This document shows positions 9,103 through 17,258 of a stretch of 64,000 nucleotides of DNA, one piece after another. Source of the DNA: CAYUDP01 sp964443725 (GTDB taxonomy: Bacteria > Patescibacteriota > Minisyncoccia > Phycocordibacterales > JAKFXT01); NCBI GenBank assembly GCA_964443725.1, contig CAYUDP010000001.1, positions 4,575 to 68,574 of the forward strand, written 5' to 3'. How positions within the stretch are numbered: the first letter of the stretch is position 1; the number at the start of each line of letters is the position of its first letter. The translations under genes and the position numbers were made by a program. Below the pieces are notes generated by a model, which saw only the letters and a program-made list of their open reading frames with translations, did not search any database and was not told where the DNA came from.

Positions 9103-9588
9103 TCAGCGGGAGCGAATCATCGGCCCGCCACTTGACGTGGGTCCACCGATTACCGTGATGCTGGGCACCACGGTAATCGAGGAAGAACCCCCCCAGCCAC
9201 CGGATCCGCGCCACTCGCCGGATCCGGTGCCAGAACCTTGCCAACTGCCCCCTCCGTAACTACCGGAGGAGGACCCACCGTAGACCCCACCTATCGGGGC
9301 GTAGGCTTGGCAGATTCTGCCCCCAGGGGAACAGGAGGCGGTGCAGTTGGGGTGGCCCCCAACGCACCCTGCCACACACGATTGGACACATTGGTCCACT
9401 CGTGCGTTCCAGACTCGGTTTTGCTGGTCGGTCCAGTCTGACTGGGCTTCGACTGCCCGAGCCCGCTCACAAGAAAGCGGGCTCGGTTGTTTCTTGCAGT
9501 ATTCGGAGATTTGCACTCCGAATCCCCCCAATCCACTTGCACACCCCCCTAGAAGGAGGGAGAGAATTATCAGAAAAATCCGTGTCAT
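9103..9588 (-). CDS. Predicted Gly/Ser-rich lipoprotein, GC-rich unit A
   Basis: 161 aa from the ATG at 9588, chosen because a GGAGG Shine-Dalgarno lies just upstream and the product begins MTRIFLIILSLLLGGCASG, a textbook lipoprotein signal with lipobox LGGC. The mature part has a cysteine-rich stretch (CVQSCVAGCVGGHPNCTASC) followed by Gly/Ser-rich low complexity. Base composition and codon use are strikingly GC-rich compared with both neighbours, and the gene has its own promoter and terminator. Function unknown. Confidence 0.65.
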   Translation of the reverse strand: MTRIFLIILSLLLGGCASGLGGFGVQISEYCKKQPSPLSCERARAVEAQSDWTDQQNRVWNARVDQCVQSCVAGCVGGHPNCTASCSPGGRICQAYAPIGGVYGGSSSGSYGGGSWQGSGTGSGEWRGSGGWGGSSSITVVPSITVIGGPTSSGGPMIRSR

Positions 9589-9656
9589 ACCTGCCCCCTC
9601 CTTTGGGGCTTTCCGATCGGCTTTTGAGCCAGTCGGCATTTCGATGAACTACCAAT

Positions 9657-9685
9657 ATAATACACTATTTTTATAGTTTTGTCAA
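9657..9685 (-). promoter_or_regulatory. Promoter of GC-rich unit A
   Basis: TTGACA-N17-TATTAT on the minus strand, an almost perfect sigma-70-type promoter, about 68 bases upstream of the lipoprotein start. The promoter lies in AT-rich DNA while the gene it drives is GC-rich. Confidence 0.75.
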
Positions 9686-9754
9686 TACTAAAATACGGCC
9701 AGCAATAAGGTTATTTATGGAGATAATGGAGGGTTTCCATGTTATTATTTTCTT

Positions 9755-11271
9755 ATGACAACATTTGATGATGAGAAAGCTGTAAAAAAGATAGACGAAC
9801 TAAAACGCGAAGAAGAAGAGGAATTGGCCCTTGTTCTTTCAAAAAGACATAACGTGGCCTATATAGACCTGTCACGAAGATCTATTGATACTGATGGGCT
9901 GAGGCTTATTCCAGAGGCTGAGGCCAAAGTGGCAAAAGTTGCTATTTTTGAATTGATCGGGAGGAAAATATCACTTGCCGTATTATCACCAAACACTGAC
10001 GAAGTAAAAAAAATAGTTGAGGACTTGGAGAGGAAAAACTATACCGTGATAATGTTCATGGTTTCAAGAGCTTCGCTCGAGAGAGCGTGGACTAGATACA
10101 AGGAAATATCATTTGCCTCAGAAACAAAAGCTGGAGTCCTCGATATTTCAAACGAAGAAATACAAAAAATAATCTCTGACGTTAAATCGCTTGAGGATGT
10201 AAAGATCCTTATTGAGGATATTTTGAAACAAAAGAAAAGCTACAAAATATCGAGAATACTAGAAATAATTCTTGCCGGTGCCCTATCCATGGAAGCATCT
10301 GATATTCACGTTGAACCAGAGGAGTCTTTTGTTCGGTTGAGATACAGACTTGATGGAGTTTTAACTGATATTATTTATATAGATCACGAAACATACAACC
10401 TCTTGCTATCAAGAATAAAACTTCTTTCAAGGTTGAAGCTTAATGTAAAATCAGAAGCCCAAGATGGAAGGTTTTCAATAAAAATCGGTGAGGATGAGAT
10501 AGAAATCCGTACATCCATTCTTCCTGGAGCGTACAGCGAATCAGTCGTCCTACGTATCTTAAATCCAAAATCAATCCAAGTCCCAATGGAAAGCCTTGGC
10601 ATGCCTGACAAAATATACAAAATCCTCGAGCATGAAATAAAAAAGCCAAACGGAATGCTTTTAACCACAGGGCCTACAGGATCAGGTAAAACAACAACAC
10701 TTTATGCTTTTTTGCGTAAAGTTCATTCCCCAGAAATAAAAATAATAACAATCGAAGATCCTATCGAATACCATCTTTCGGGCATAGTTCAAACTCAAGT
10801 TGACCACAAGGACTATACGTTTGCACAAGGATTGCGTGCCTCCTTGCGNNNNNNNNNNNNNNNNNNNNNNNNNNNNNNNNNNNNNNNNNNNNNNNNNNNN
10901 NNNNNNNNNNNNNNNNNNNNNNNNNNNNNNNNNNNNNNNNNNNNNNNNCATCGAAAAAAGAAATAATATTAAAAAAGCTATCTGACCTTCCCGAGGAGAT
11001 CGAGGTACCGCAAACAGAAAAAATGTGGGAAGCCGTAGGTTGTGACAAATGTAGTGGTTTGGGCTACAAGGGCCGCTTGGGTATCTTCGAAATAATAATG
11101 ATGAGTGAGAAACTAAACGAAGTAATAAATCAAAACCCAAGTGAAGTTGAAATAGAAAACGCCTCAAGAGAGCAGGGTTTGCCAAATATGATACAAGATG
11201 GACTCATAAAAGTTCTCAATGGTACAACAACACTTGAAGAATTGTCGCGTGTAATTGATATAGGTCTTTAA
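9755..11271 (+). CDS. pilB: Type IV pilus/type II secretion ATPase, PilB/GspE family (interrupted by gap)
   Basis: The N-terminal MshEN-like domain (residues 1-130), then the secretion ATPase with Walker A TGPTGSGKTTTLYAF and Asp box ITIEDPIEYHLSGIVQTQV are on the left of the gap. After the gap the C-terminus has the zinc-binding CDKCSGLGYKGRLGIFE. The two parts are in different frames across the 100 Ns, so the gap length is nominal. Compared with family members, roughly 75-90 residues including Walker B and the His box are missing, an assembly loss rather than a defect. TATTAT six bases before ATG suggests a leaderless start. Powers pilus assembly at the inner membrane. Confidence 0.88.
10849..10948. 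other. Assembly gap (100 N), true gap
   Basis: 100 Ns inside the PilB-family gene. The flanking sequences are not duplicates of each other, and conserved ATPase motifs expected between them are absent, so real sequence is missing here. Confidence 0.95.
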
Positions 11272-11700
11272 AAAACAGACTTCTGTTTGTCCATATTGAC
11301 TTTTAAATCAGAAACAAATCTTGACTATAAGCAACTATATTTGAGTTTTGTTTTTTCCTCTTGTTATTGGACTCAAAGTCTATAAAATCAGTAAAACGGT
11401 TCTTTAAATACCGCCCACAAGAAGAGTTGTGGGAGGAGTAAAAAATCCAGATCATTATTCTCTAAGGAATACTTTTAATGCTAGGCATCAAAAGTTAAGA
11501 GTTTCCCTGAGGATGGTTTCAGCGGTCCAGCCTGAAGCGGGGTACCAAAACGTCCTTGCAGAAACACCAGTAAGCCATAAAAATGACCTAATTCCTTAGA
11601 GAATAATATTCTGGATTGAAAAGCAAACAAAAAACTCGAGAGATAATCCTCCTGTTCTCGCTATGTGCGCAGAAAGCTATCTTTATCGAGCTACACAAGA
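11272..11700 (-). ncRNA. Candidate structured RNA, minus strand
   Basis: No gene of convincing length occupies 11272-11823. A strong minus-strand promoter (11701-11728) faces this region. The transcript contains a long helix: 17 paired bases (11454-11470 with 11591-11607), a 2x2 internal loop, and 8 more pairs (11444-11451 with 11610-11617), followed on the minus strand by TTTTTT. Inside are a hairpin at 11471-11495 and a helix near 11515-11567. A second hairpin (11414-11433) and a terminator-like hairpin with T-run (11273-11288) follow. The family is not recognised; a small transposable inverted-repeat element is an alternative. Confidence 0.55.
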
Positions 11701-11728
11701 ATACTATCATAAAACAATTTTTTGTCAA
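11701..11728 (-). promoter_or_regulatory. Promoter of the 11.3-11.7 kb candidate RNA
   Basis: TTGACA-N16-TAGTAT on the minus strand, close to consensus, directed into the gene-free structured region. Confidence 0.65.
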
Positions 11729-11792
11729 GTCCAGTACACACCCCCCTTCTTGGCCATTTTGGATTCAAAGTATAGTTAACATTAAAACAAAA

Positions 11793-11822
11793 AGTCCCGC
11801 ACCAAAATCCGTGGGCGGAACT
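11793..11822 (-). terminator. Terminator of GC-rich unit B
   Basis: AGTCCCGC pairs with GCGGAACT (one mismatch); on the minus strand the hairpin is followed by TTTTTGTTTTAA. It sits one base beyond the stop of the 11824-12750 gene. Confidence 0.65.
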
Positions 11823-11823
11823 T

Positions 11824-12750
11824 TCAATCGGCAACAAAAAGGTTTTTTTGCCCGTCGCCGTTTTTGCCGATATAATCCGGCGGTATTGTGATTCGACCAT
11901 AATGCTTACCGCTTTCTGGGTGCCTAGTCCGCTTAAACGGCCCGTTGCAATCGGAATAAATCGGGCAAGTGGCTCTATGATCACGAACGCGACAAGTCTT
12001 GCACAGCTCGACACCGAGCATGTAAGTCGCATTCGCGGCACCTTGAACATGGCGAAACTTGTTGTTGAACAGACTAGCCATTAGAGGCCTCAATGTTCTT
12101 TCGACCTCATTGTGATCAATCTGCCCCCTACCCTTCAGCACGCCAGTTGAAGTTGAAATGGATTGTACCCAAACATCAATCGGTACAACTTCCCCAAAAT
12201 CAAGCTCGGAAAGCTCGCTTAAAAACATGGCGAGTAAAGTAAAGATTTTTTCCTTCGCCCCGGGAAAGATATTTCCAACACCACTATTGCGACCAAGATC
12301 CTGAAGCTTTTTCATAAGCTCTTCTATGGTCTTTGTGCCTCGGTAAATCTCTCTTGGGTCTCCATCGAAAAAGGAGTCCAGATGACGCTTCCTTTCAATG
12401 AACTCCCTTGGGACAGATTGCATTAAACCAAGACCATACCTACGGAACAGATTCGCGAGGTATCCCTCCTTTGGCAGATAACCAACGTCGAAAAACTGCC
12501 TGTGATTTGAAAAGAGCAGTGCCATTTTCGCGTAAAGATCGGCACTGTTAGTCCTTTTGTCACACCAAGCGGTAAGGGTGAGCCAATACATAAATTCTCG
12601 GCTACCAACCGTAATTTTCTTGGGGCAATTCAGGTGCTGGGGTCCGACAGTCTTGTAAGACAAAATTGCAAAAAGGTGCGTCGGGGCCTCAAATGCCCTG
12701 AACACCTTTCGAAAAACATGCGCGAACCTGCGCTCGTCGAAAGTGATCAT
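11824..12750 (-). CDS. HhH-GPD-like protein with probable iron-sulfur loop, GC-rich unit B
   Basis: 308 aa. The C-terminal half resembles endonuclease III-type glycosylases: a helical stretch KEKIFTLLAMFL, then EVVPIDVWVQSIS, placing an Asp as in the catalytic VDTH motif, and a four-cysteine cluster CKTCRVRDHRATCPIYSDC (C-x2-C-x8-C-x5-C) where EndoIII has C-x6-C-x2-C-x5-C. No canonical GVG hairpin is clear. A base-excision role is therefore inference. The start at 12750 has GGAG upstream. The gene is markedly more GC-rich than ruvB next to it, is monocistronic, and has its own promoter and terminator, suggesting transfer. Confidence 0.55.
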   Translation of the reverse strand: MITFDERRFAHVFRKVFRAFEAPTHLFAILSYKTVGPQHLNCPKKITVGSREFMYWLTLTAWCDKRTNSADLYAKMALLFSNHRQFFDVGYLPKEGYLANLFRRYGLGLMQSVPREFIERKRHLDSFFDGDPREIYRGTKTIEELMKKLQDLGRNSGVGNIFPGAKEKIFTLLAMFLSELSELDFGEVVPIDVWVQSISTSTGVLKGRGQIDHNEVERTLRPLMASLFNNKFRHVQGAANATYMLGVELCKTCRVRDHRATCPIYSDCNGPFKRTRHPESGKHYGRITIPPDYIGKNGDGQKNLFVAD

Positions 12751-12780
12751 GGCTTTAAGTCTCCGTTACAAACTGGGGTA

Positions 12781-12808
12781 TTTATACTTCATTTATGAAG
12801 AAAAACAA
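12781..12808 (-). promoter_or_regulatory. Promoter of GC-rich unit B
   Basis: TTGTTT-N16-TATAAA on the minus strand, about 30 bases before the ATG at 12750, in the spacer divergent from ruvB. Confidence 0.5.
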
Positions 12809-12850
12809 GTAATAATTTGATACACAAAGTGTGATAAAATAGAAGATAAT

Positions 12851-13861
12851 ATGGCAAATGACGATAGAAAAACAGGAAACGACGAGTCTTTCTTAGACCA
12901 GACTCTGCGTCCATCATCGTGGGACGAATATATTGGTCAAGAAAAAACTAAAGATAATTTAAAAATACTACTTAAGGCCGCCCTTGAAAGAAATCATACG
13001 CCTGAACACATATTATTCTACGGCCCACCGGGCTTAGGAAAAACAACACTCGCACACCTCATTTCAAAGGAAATTGGCGGGAATATCAAAATAACCTCCG
13101 GTCCAGCGATTGAGAAAGTTGGCGACTTGGCTTCTATACTCACCAATCTATCGCCCAAAGATATACTATTTATCGATGAGATACATAGACTGAACAAAGC
13201 CATCGAAGAGGTGCTGTACCCCGCCATGGAGTCAGGAGTACTTGATATAATCATAGGGAAAGGGCCATCAGCAAGAACTATACAACTTGAACTTCCACCA
13301 TTTACTTTAATCGCAGCAACCACAAGGATTGCCTTACTCTCCTCCCCTCTTCGGTCTCGTTTTTCAGGTGGAGTTTTCCGATTGGAGTTTTATACCGAAG
13401 AGGAGTTAGGAAAAATAATCAAAAGATCATCAAACCTACTTGGAATTGAAGTTGATACTGGGGCAATAAATGAAATAGCAAAAAGAAGTCGTTTTACACC
13501 TAGAACAGCAAATTTCCTACTAAGAAGGTGCCGAGACTACGCACAAGTAAACAAAAAAAATCTCGAGAGGAGTGTTGTTGATAATGCTTTAAGTCTTCTT
13601 GGTATAGACGAACTTGGACTCACCCACTCTGACAGATCCCTTCTTCATGTTATTGCCGACAAATTTAACGGCGGACCAGTAGGACTCTCGACTCTTGGTG
13701 CAGCACTCTCTGAGGACTTCGGAACAATCGAAGAAGTGCATGAACCGTACCTTTTACAACTTGGGTTAATAGAAAGAACCCCTCGGGGTAGAATAATAAC
13801 CGACAGAGGTTTGGGGCACATAGGCAGCAAAATTGAGAATAGACAAGAAAGACTTATTTAG
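12851..13861 (+). CDS. ruvB: Holliday junction branch migration ATPase RuvB
   Basis: 336 aa, full length. AAA+ motor that drives branch migration with RuvA. Begins with the family pattern TLRPSSWDEYIGQEK; Walker A is GPPGLGKTTLA, Walker B LFIDEIHRL, sensor region AATTRIALLSSPLRSRF; the C-terminal winged helix contains the RTPRGR-type DNA-binding end. First gene of ruvB-yebC-ruvC. Confidence 0.97.
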   Translation: MANDDRKTGNDESFLDQTLRPSSWDEYIGQEKTKDNLKILLKAALERNHTPEHILFYGPPGLGKTTLAHLISKEIGGNIKITSGPAIEKVGDLASILTNLSPKDILFIDEIHRLNKAIEEVLYPAMESGVLDIIIGKGPSARTIQLELPPFTLIAATTRIALLSSPLRSRFSGGVFRLEFYTEEELGKIIKRSSNLLGIEVDTGAINEIAKRSRFTPRTANFLLRRCRDYAQVNKKNLERSVVDNALSLLGIDELGLTHSDRSLLHVIADKFNGGPVGLSTLGAALSEDFGTIEEVHEPYLLQLGLIERTPRGRIITDRGLGHIGSKIENRQERLI

Positions 13862-13892
13862 TTATCTTTTCAATAATTAACGATTTTTAATT

Positions 13893-14441
13893 ATGTCAGG
13901 ACACAGCAAATGGGCACAAATAAAAAGAGCGAAAGGAGCAGCTGATTCTCTAAGAAGCAAGCTTTTTGGCAAACTCGGTAAATCAATAGCAAATGAATCA
14001 AAAAAAGCTAACGGCGATATAACTGCCCCAGGATTAAGAACCGCCATCGAAAAGGCTAAAAAAGAGAACATGCCAAAAGACACCATAGAGAGAGCTATAA
14101 AAAAAGGTGTGACCGATCCAGAGAGTTTGGAAAAACTCACCTACGAGGCTTACGGCATCTCAGGAGCCTCAATCATAATCGAAGCTCTCACTTCAAATAG
14201 AAACAAAGCGGCTCAAGAAATAAAACATATATTAACAAAGTATGGTGGAAGTTTGGGGGCAATAGGGTCTGTGACTTGGGGTTTTACAAAAACACAAGAC
14301 GGGTGGGAACCAACAACTGAAATCGAACTAGAAAATGAAGGCGCCCAAACTTTTGCAAAGATGATTGAGGAATTGGAAGACAACGATGAGGTTCAGGATG
14401 TTTATACAAACGCCTCATTCCCAGACAACTTCTCACTATAA
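13893..14441 (+). CDS. YebC/PmpR family protein (short form)
   Basis: 182 aa against about 240 aa for typical members. The N-terminus MSGHSKWAQIKRAKGAAD and the domain I-II motifs (NMPKDTIERAIKKG, YEAYGISGASIIIEALTSN, GGSLGAIGSVTWGF) are intact; the missing part is in domain III, before the family ending DNDEVQDVYTNASF. Family members act as transcription regulators or as ribosome factors easing polyproline stalls; the role here cannot be chosen. Sits in the usual place next to ruvC, with a 3-base spacing. Confidence 0.92.
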   Translation: MSGHSKWAQIKRAKGAADSLRSKLFGKLGKSIANESKKANGDITAPGLRTAIEKAKKENMPKDTIERAIKKGVTDPESLEKLTYEAYGISGASIIIEALTSNRNKAAQEIKHILTKYGGSLGAIGSVTWGFTKTQDGWEPTTEIELENEGAQTFAKMIEELEDNDEVQDVYTNASFPDNFSL

Positions 14442-14444
14442 GTC

Positions 14445-14945
14445 ATGAAAATTTTAGGGATAGACCCAGGATACGATAAGTGCGGTTTCTCTGTTATAGA
14501 AGGAGAAGTTGGAAAAGAAAAACTTCTTTATTCAACTTGCGTAAAAACATCCCCCAAAGACTCTTTTTCAAAAAGGCTCTTTGAGGTGGCAACCAAAGAA
14601 AAAGAACTTATACAACAGTTCTCCCCGACACACCTTGCGATAGAAAGTTTATTTTTTACAAACAATCAGAAGACAGCAATGCGTGTAGCAGAGGTTAGAG
14701 GAGTTTTGATGTATCTAGCACAAGAAAGGGGTCTATCTGTATATGAATTCAACCCTCTTCAAGTAAAGACTTCCATTTTAGGTAGTGGGCGAGCCGATAA
14801 AAAACAAATGGAGTTTATGGTGAAAAAGATAATAAAAATAGACAAAAAAATAGAAGAGGATGATGAGTTTGATGCTATAGCGATAGCCCTCACCTTCTCT
14901 GCCAACAGCAGGTCTCTTGATTTAAATAAACAGAAAGCAATATAA
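14445..14945 (+). CDS. ruvC: Crossover junction endodeoxyribonuclease RuvC
   Basis: 166 aa, typical size. Resolves Holliday junctions by paired incisions. The four catalytic acidic residues are in place: Asp7 (GIDPGYDKCGF), Glu67 (LAIESLFF), Asp140 and Asp143 (EEDDEFDAIAIAL). Follows yebC by three bases, so it is probably one transcript with ruvB and yebC. Confidence 0.96.
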   Translation: MKILGIDPGYDKCGFSVIEGEVGKEKLLYSTCVKTSPKDSFSKRLFEVATKEKELIQQFSPTHLAIESLFFTNNQKTAMRVAEVRGVLMYLAQERGLSVYEFNPLQVKTSILGSGRADKKQMEFMVKKIIKIDKKIEEDDEFDAIAIALTFSANSRSLDLNKQKAI

Positions 14946-15041
14946 TATTGCCAATAGATTCTGAGGATATTTACAATATTAGTTATAGGGTGTATAAATC
15001 CCTGAATTAAATTAAAAGATTAGTTTTGTATAAGAAATATT

Positions 15042-15326
15042 ATGGGAGACGATTTCCAAGGTGTTGCAGGAGACTTAGCTGCAGAAGAAGGGATTGAAGT
15101 GACAGGTGGTGGCAGAATTCACACAGATATGGATTCTGATGCCGACGGCGTGATCAACCCTGACCTTATAGATGAAGCCGATGATGGCGAAGTTGCTGGT
15201 GACGACCTAGTTGATGATTTTTCAGATGGCCCCACACCAAAAAAAGCCCATCATACAACACAAGAAGAGGATGAGGACACATACGATATAGACTACGATA
15301 AATACAACGAGGAAGAGAGCTGGTAA
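15042..15326 (+). CDS. Small, very acidic hypothetical protein
   Basis: 94 aa with Asp/Glu in nearly every segment (DADGVINPDLIDEADDGEVA; tail EEDEDTYDIDYDKYNEEESW), likely disordered. No family recognised. A -10-like TATAAG seven bases before the ATG suggests its own leaderless transcript, and a very strong terminator follows three bases after the stop, so this is a separate transcription unit. Confidence 0.55.
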   Translation: MGDDFQGVAGDLAAEEGIEVTGGGRIHTDMDSDADGVINPDLIDEADDGEVAGDDLVDDFSDGPTPKKAHHTTQEEDEDTYDIDYDKYNEEESW

Positions 15327-15328
15327 AT

Positions 15329-15364
15329 AACTAACCCCCCCTATAAATATAGGGGGGGTTAGTT
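15329..15364. terminator. Strong hairpin terminator
   Basis: Perfect 17-base-pair stem containing seven consecutive C:G pairs with a two-base loop, flanked by A and T tracts, between genes converging at 15326 and 15377. Confidence 0.85.
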
Positions 15365-15376
15365 AAAAAAATAAAT

Positions 15377-15949
15377 TTAATCAACTTTTATATATTCGGC
15401 ATCCTCAGGAAAAAGTAGCAACATTGGATAACCTCCATTATTCAATTCTACAGTCCCACAGTCTTTTTCTTTAAGAAAAGAAAGCATTTCTTTTGTAATA
15501 ATTTTTGGGTCAACCTTATCACCCCCTTTATATTCAATTTCTACAAAATTACCCAGTCCAATAACATTATCAAAAGCGACTTCATAATCATTGAATAAAA
15601 ATTTCTTTCTGGTTTTATTTACCACAACAAGTGGTCTGAGATCTAATGCTAAAAATATCTTTCTAGCTAATTCTTTCTCCCCCACACTTGTTTCGTACTC
15701 ATCTGCATAAATCCCAATACCATTTTCATAATGCCATTTCTTATAATTTATAGTATATTCCCCATTTTCCTCTCTCAACCTAAACCATTCTTCTATTGGT
15801 TTAATAGAAACAAAATTCTTATGGACTGGAGTAAAATATTCATCAACTTGCTTATTCTCAGATATAAACTTTGCTTCAGACTCTAGAAATTTTAATAGAG
15901 TATCAGACCTCTCTATCCTTACTTGAATCTCTATTTCAATATTTTCCAT
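15377..15949 (-). CDS. CYTH domain protein (CyaB/ThTPase-like)
   Basis: 190 aa. CYTH proteins form a beta-tunnel that binds triphosphates. The N-terminal signature reads IEIEIQVRI, where the usual ExExK carries Gln for Lys; further strand motifs WFRLREENGEYTINYKKW, FDNVIGLGNFVEIEY are present, with several basic residues lining the tunnel. Substrate unknown; loss of the lysine may mean altered catalysis. Its ATG overlaps the tyrS stop (TAATG), so the two are translationally coupled. Confidence 0.75.
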   Translation of the reverse strand: MENIEIEIQVRIERSDTLLKFLESEAKFISENKQVDEYFTPVHKNFVSIKPIEEWFRLREENGEYTINYKKWHYENGIGIYADEYETSVGEKELARKIFLALDLRPLVVVNKTRKKFLFNDYEVAFDNVIGLGNFVEIEYKGGDKVDPKIITKEMLSFLKEKDCGTVELNNGGYPMLLLFPEDAEYIKVD

Positions 15950-17154
15950 TATTTTATATTCAGACTTATAAACCTCTTCTTGCCTATCCTATATTTACCA
16001 GACTTTGCCACACATTTAACATCACTTATTTTTTCTCCGTTTTCAGTTTCAATCGCCCCACTTTGAACAAGTCTCCTAAACTCAGACATTGATGCAATAA
16101 CCCCCGAATCGATAAATAGTGCGGATAAACTATCACCGCTATTACCAGAAACAACCAAAACATCGTCCGGAATCTCTTTGTTTGAAAAAGTCTTTTCAAA
16201 ATTCAAGGCTTCTTTTTCAGCTTGTTCATTTGAGTGGTACAGGCCGACTATCTTCTTTGCTAAAAGAATTTTTTGATCTTTCGGATTTCCACCTTTGTTT
16301 ATCTCAAGCGACATTGCTTCAACCTCATCTTTATTCATATAAGCGGCAAGATCTGCATAATCCATTATTAACGAGTCACTTAGGCTCATCACCTTGCCGA
16401 ACATATCTTTTGCAGAATCGGTCAGATTTATAGTATTCCCCCAACTAGAGCTCATTTTCCTGCCATCAAGTCCAGCAAGAAGTTTTACCATCATCACGCT
16501 TTGTGGTGATTGCTTATACTTTTCTTGCAATTTTCTTCCAGCCAAAAGATTAAATTTTTGATCTGAACCACCAATCTCAATGTCAGCTTTTATCGCCACA
16601 CTATCGTAACCCTGCATTAATGGATAAAGAACCTCTCTCAAAGAAACTCTAGTTCCAGCATCCAATCTTTTTTTAATATTTTCTCTCGCTATGAAATCAG
16701 CAACAGAGAAAGCGTCGGCCTGAAGAGAAATATCCTTGTAAGCCAATTTTGATAGCCATTCAGAGTTATAGTGTTTCTCAACTTTCGACATATCGAGGAT
16801 TTTACCCACCTGATCAAAATAGGACGCCATATTGGTAGATACAGTATCCTGAGTAAGCATTGGTCTCTCACTTTCCTTATCTGAAGTGTCCCCTATTACC
16901 CCCGTAAAATCTCCTATCAGAAAAACTATCTTGTGCCCCAATTCTTGGAAAACTCTTAGTTTGTGTATGGCGACTGCCCTTCCTAGATGAATATTTGGGC
17001 TTGTAGGATCAATACCCATTTTCACCCTCAATACCCTACCTGAATAGAGTTTGTCTTTTATTTCTTGTTCAGGTATGGACTCAAAAACCCCACGGCTTAA
17101 TAAGTCTTCTATTTTTTGCTCATCTATAATAGCCTTTTCTTTTTGAAACCACAT
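15949..17154 (-). CDS. tyrS: Tyrosyl-tRNA synthetase
   Basis: 401 aa class I synthetase. The HIGH-type motif is NIHLGRAVAIHKL (about residue 58), the second signature is KMSSSWGN, a variant of KMSKS lacking the second lysine, and a C-terminal S4 RNA-binding domain follows (LIDSGVIASMSEFRRLVQSG). The overall form resembles the TyrZ-like bacterial TyrRS with KMSKS-type loop. Charges tRNA-Tyr; coupled to the CYTH gene downstream. Confidence 0.94.
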   Translation of the reverse strand: MWFQKEKAIIDEQKIEDLLSRGVFESIPEQEIKDKLYSGRVLRVKMGIDPTSPNIHLGRAVAIHKLRVFQELGHKIVFLIGDFTGVIGDTSDKESERPMLTQDTVSTNMASYFDQVGKILDMSKVEKHYNSEWLSKLAYKDISLQADAFSVADFIARENIKKRLDAGTRVSLREVLYPLMQGYDSVAIKADIEIGGSDQKFNLLAGRKLQEKYKQSPQSVMMVKLLAGLDGRKMSSSWGNTINLTDSAKDMFGKVMSLSDSLIMDYADLAAYMNKDEVEAMSLEINKGGNPKDQKILLAKKIVGLYHSNEQAEKEALNFEKTFSNKEIPDDVLVVSGNSGDSLSALFIDSGVIASMSEFRRLVQSGAIETENGEKISDVKCVAKSGKYRIGKKRFISLNIK

Positions 17155-17258
17155 ATGTTTGTAAATTTATCATAATTTTATGAGCTTGGCTAAGAAAAAA
17201 TCGCCTTTACAAACAAAATTGTTTATATAAGTTATAAATATTGGTTTATAATTAATCG

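Noticed and set aside
9755..11271. Frameshifted PilB pseudogene
   Set aside because: The apparent frame change is only due to the nominal 100-N gap.
11521..11540. T-box-like motif (GGCTGGACCGC) on the minus strand of the 11.3-11.7 kb RNA
   Set aside because: It resembles the T-box core with a missing base, but no specifier stem is clear and no synthetase or amino acid gene follows.
11508..11567. Hammerhead-like CTGAGGA ... GAAAC pattern on the plus strand
   Set aside because: The intervening bases do not form a proper stem II and the promoter evidence favours the minus strand.
15329..15364. Insertion sequence end at the C/G-rich inverted repeat
   Set aside because: It lies exactly between convergent genes and has terminator features, with no transposase nearby.
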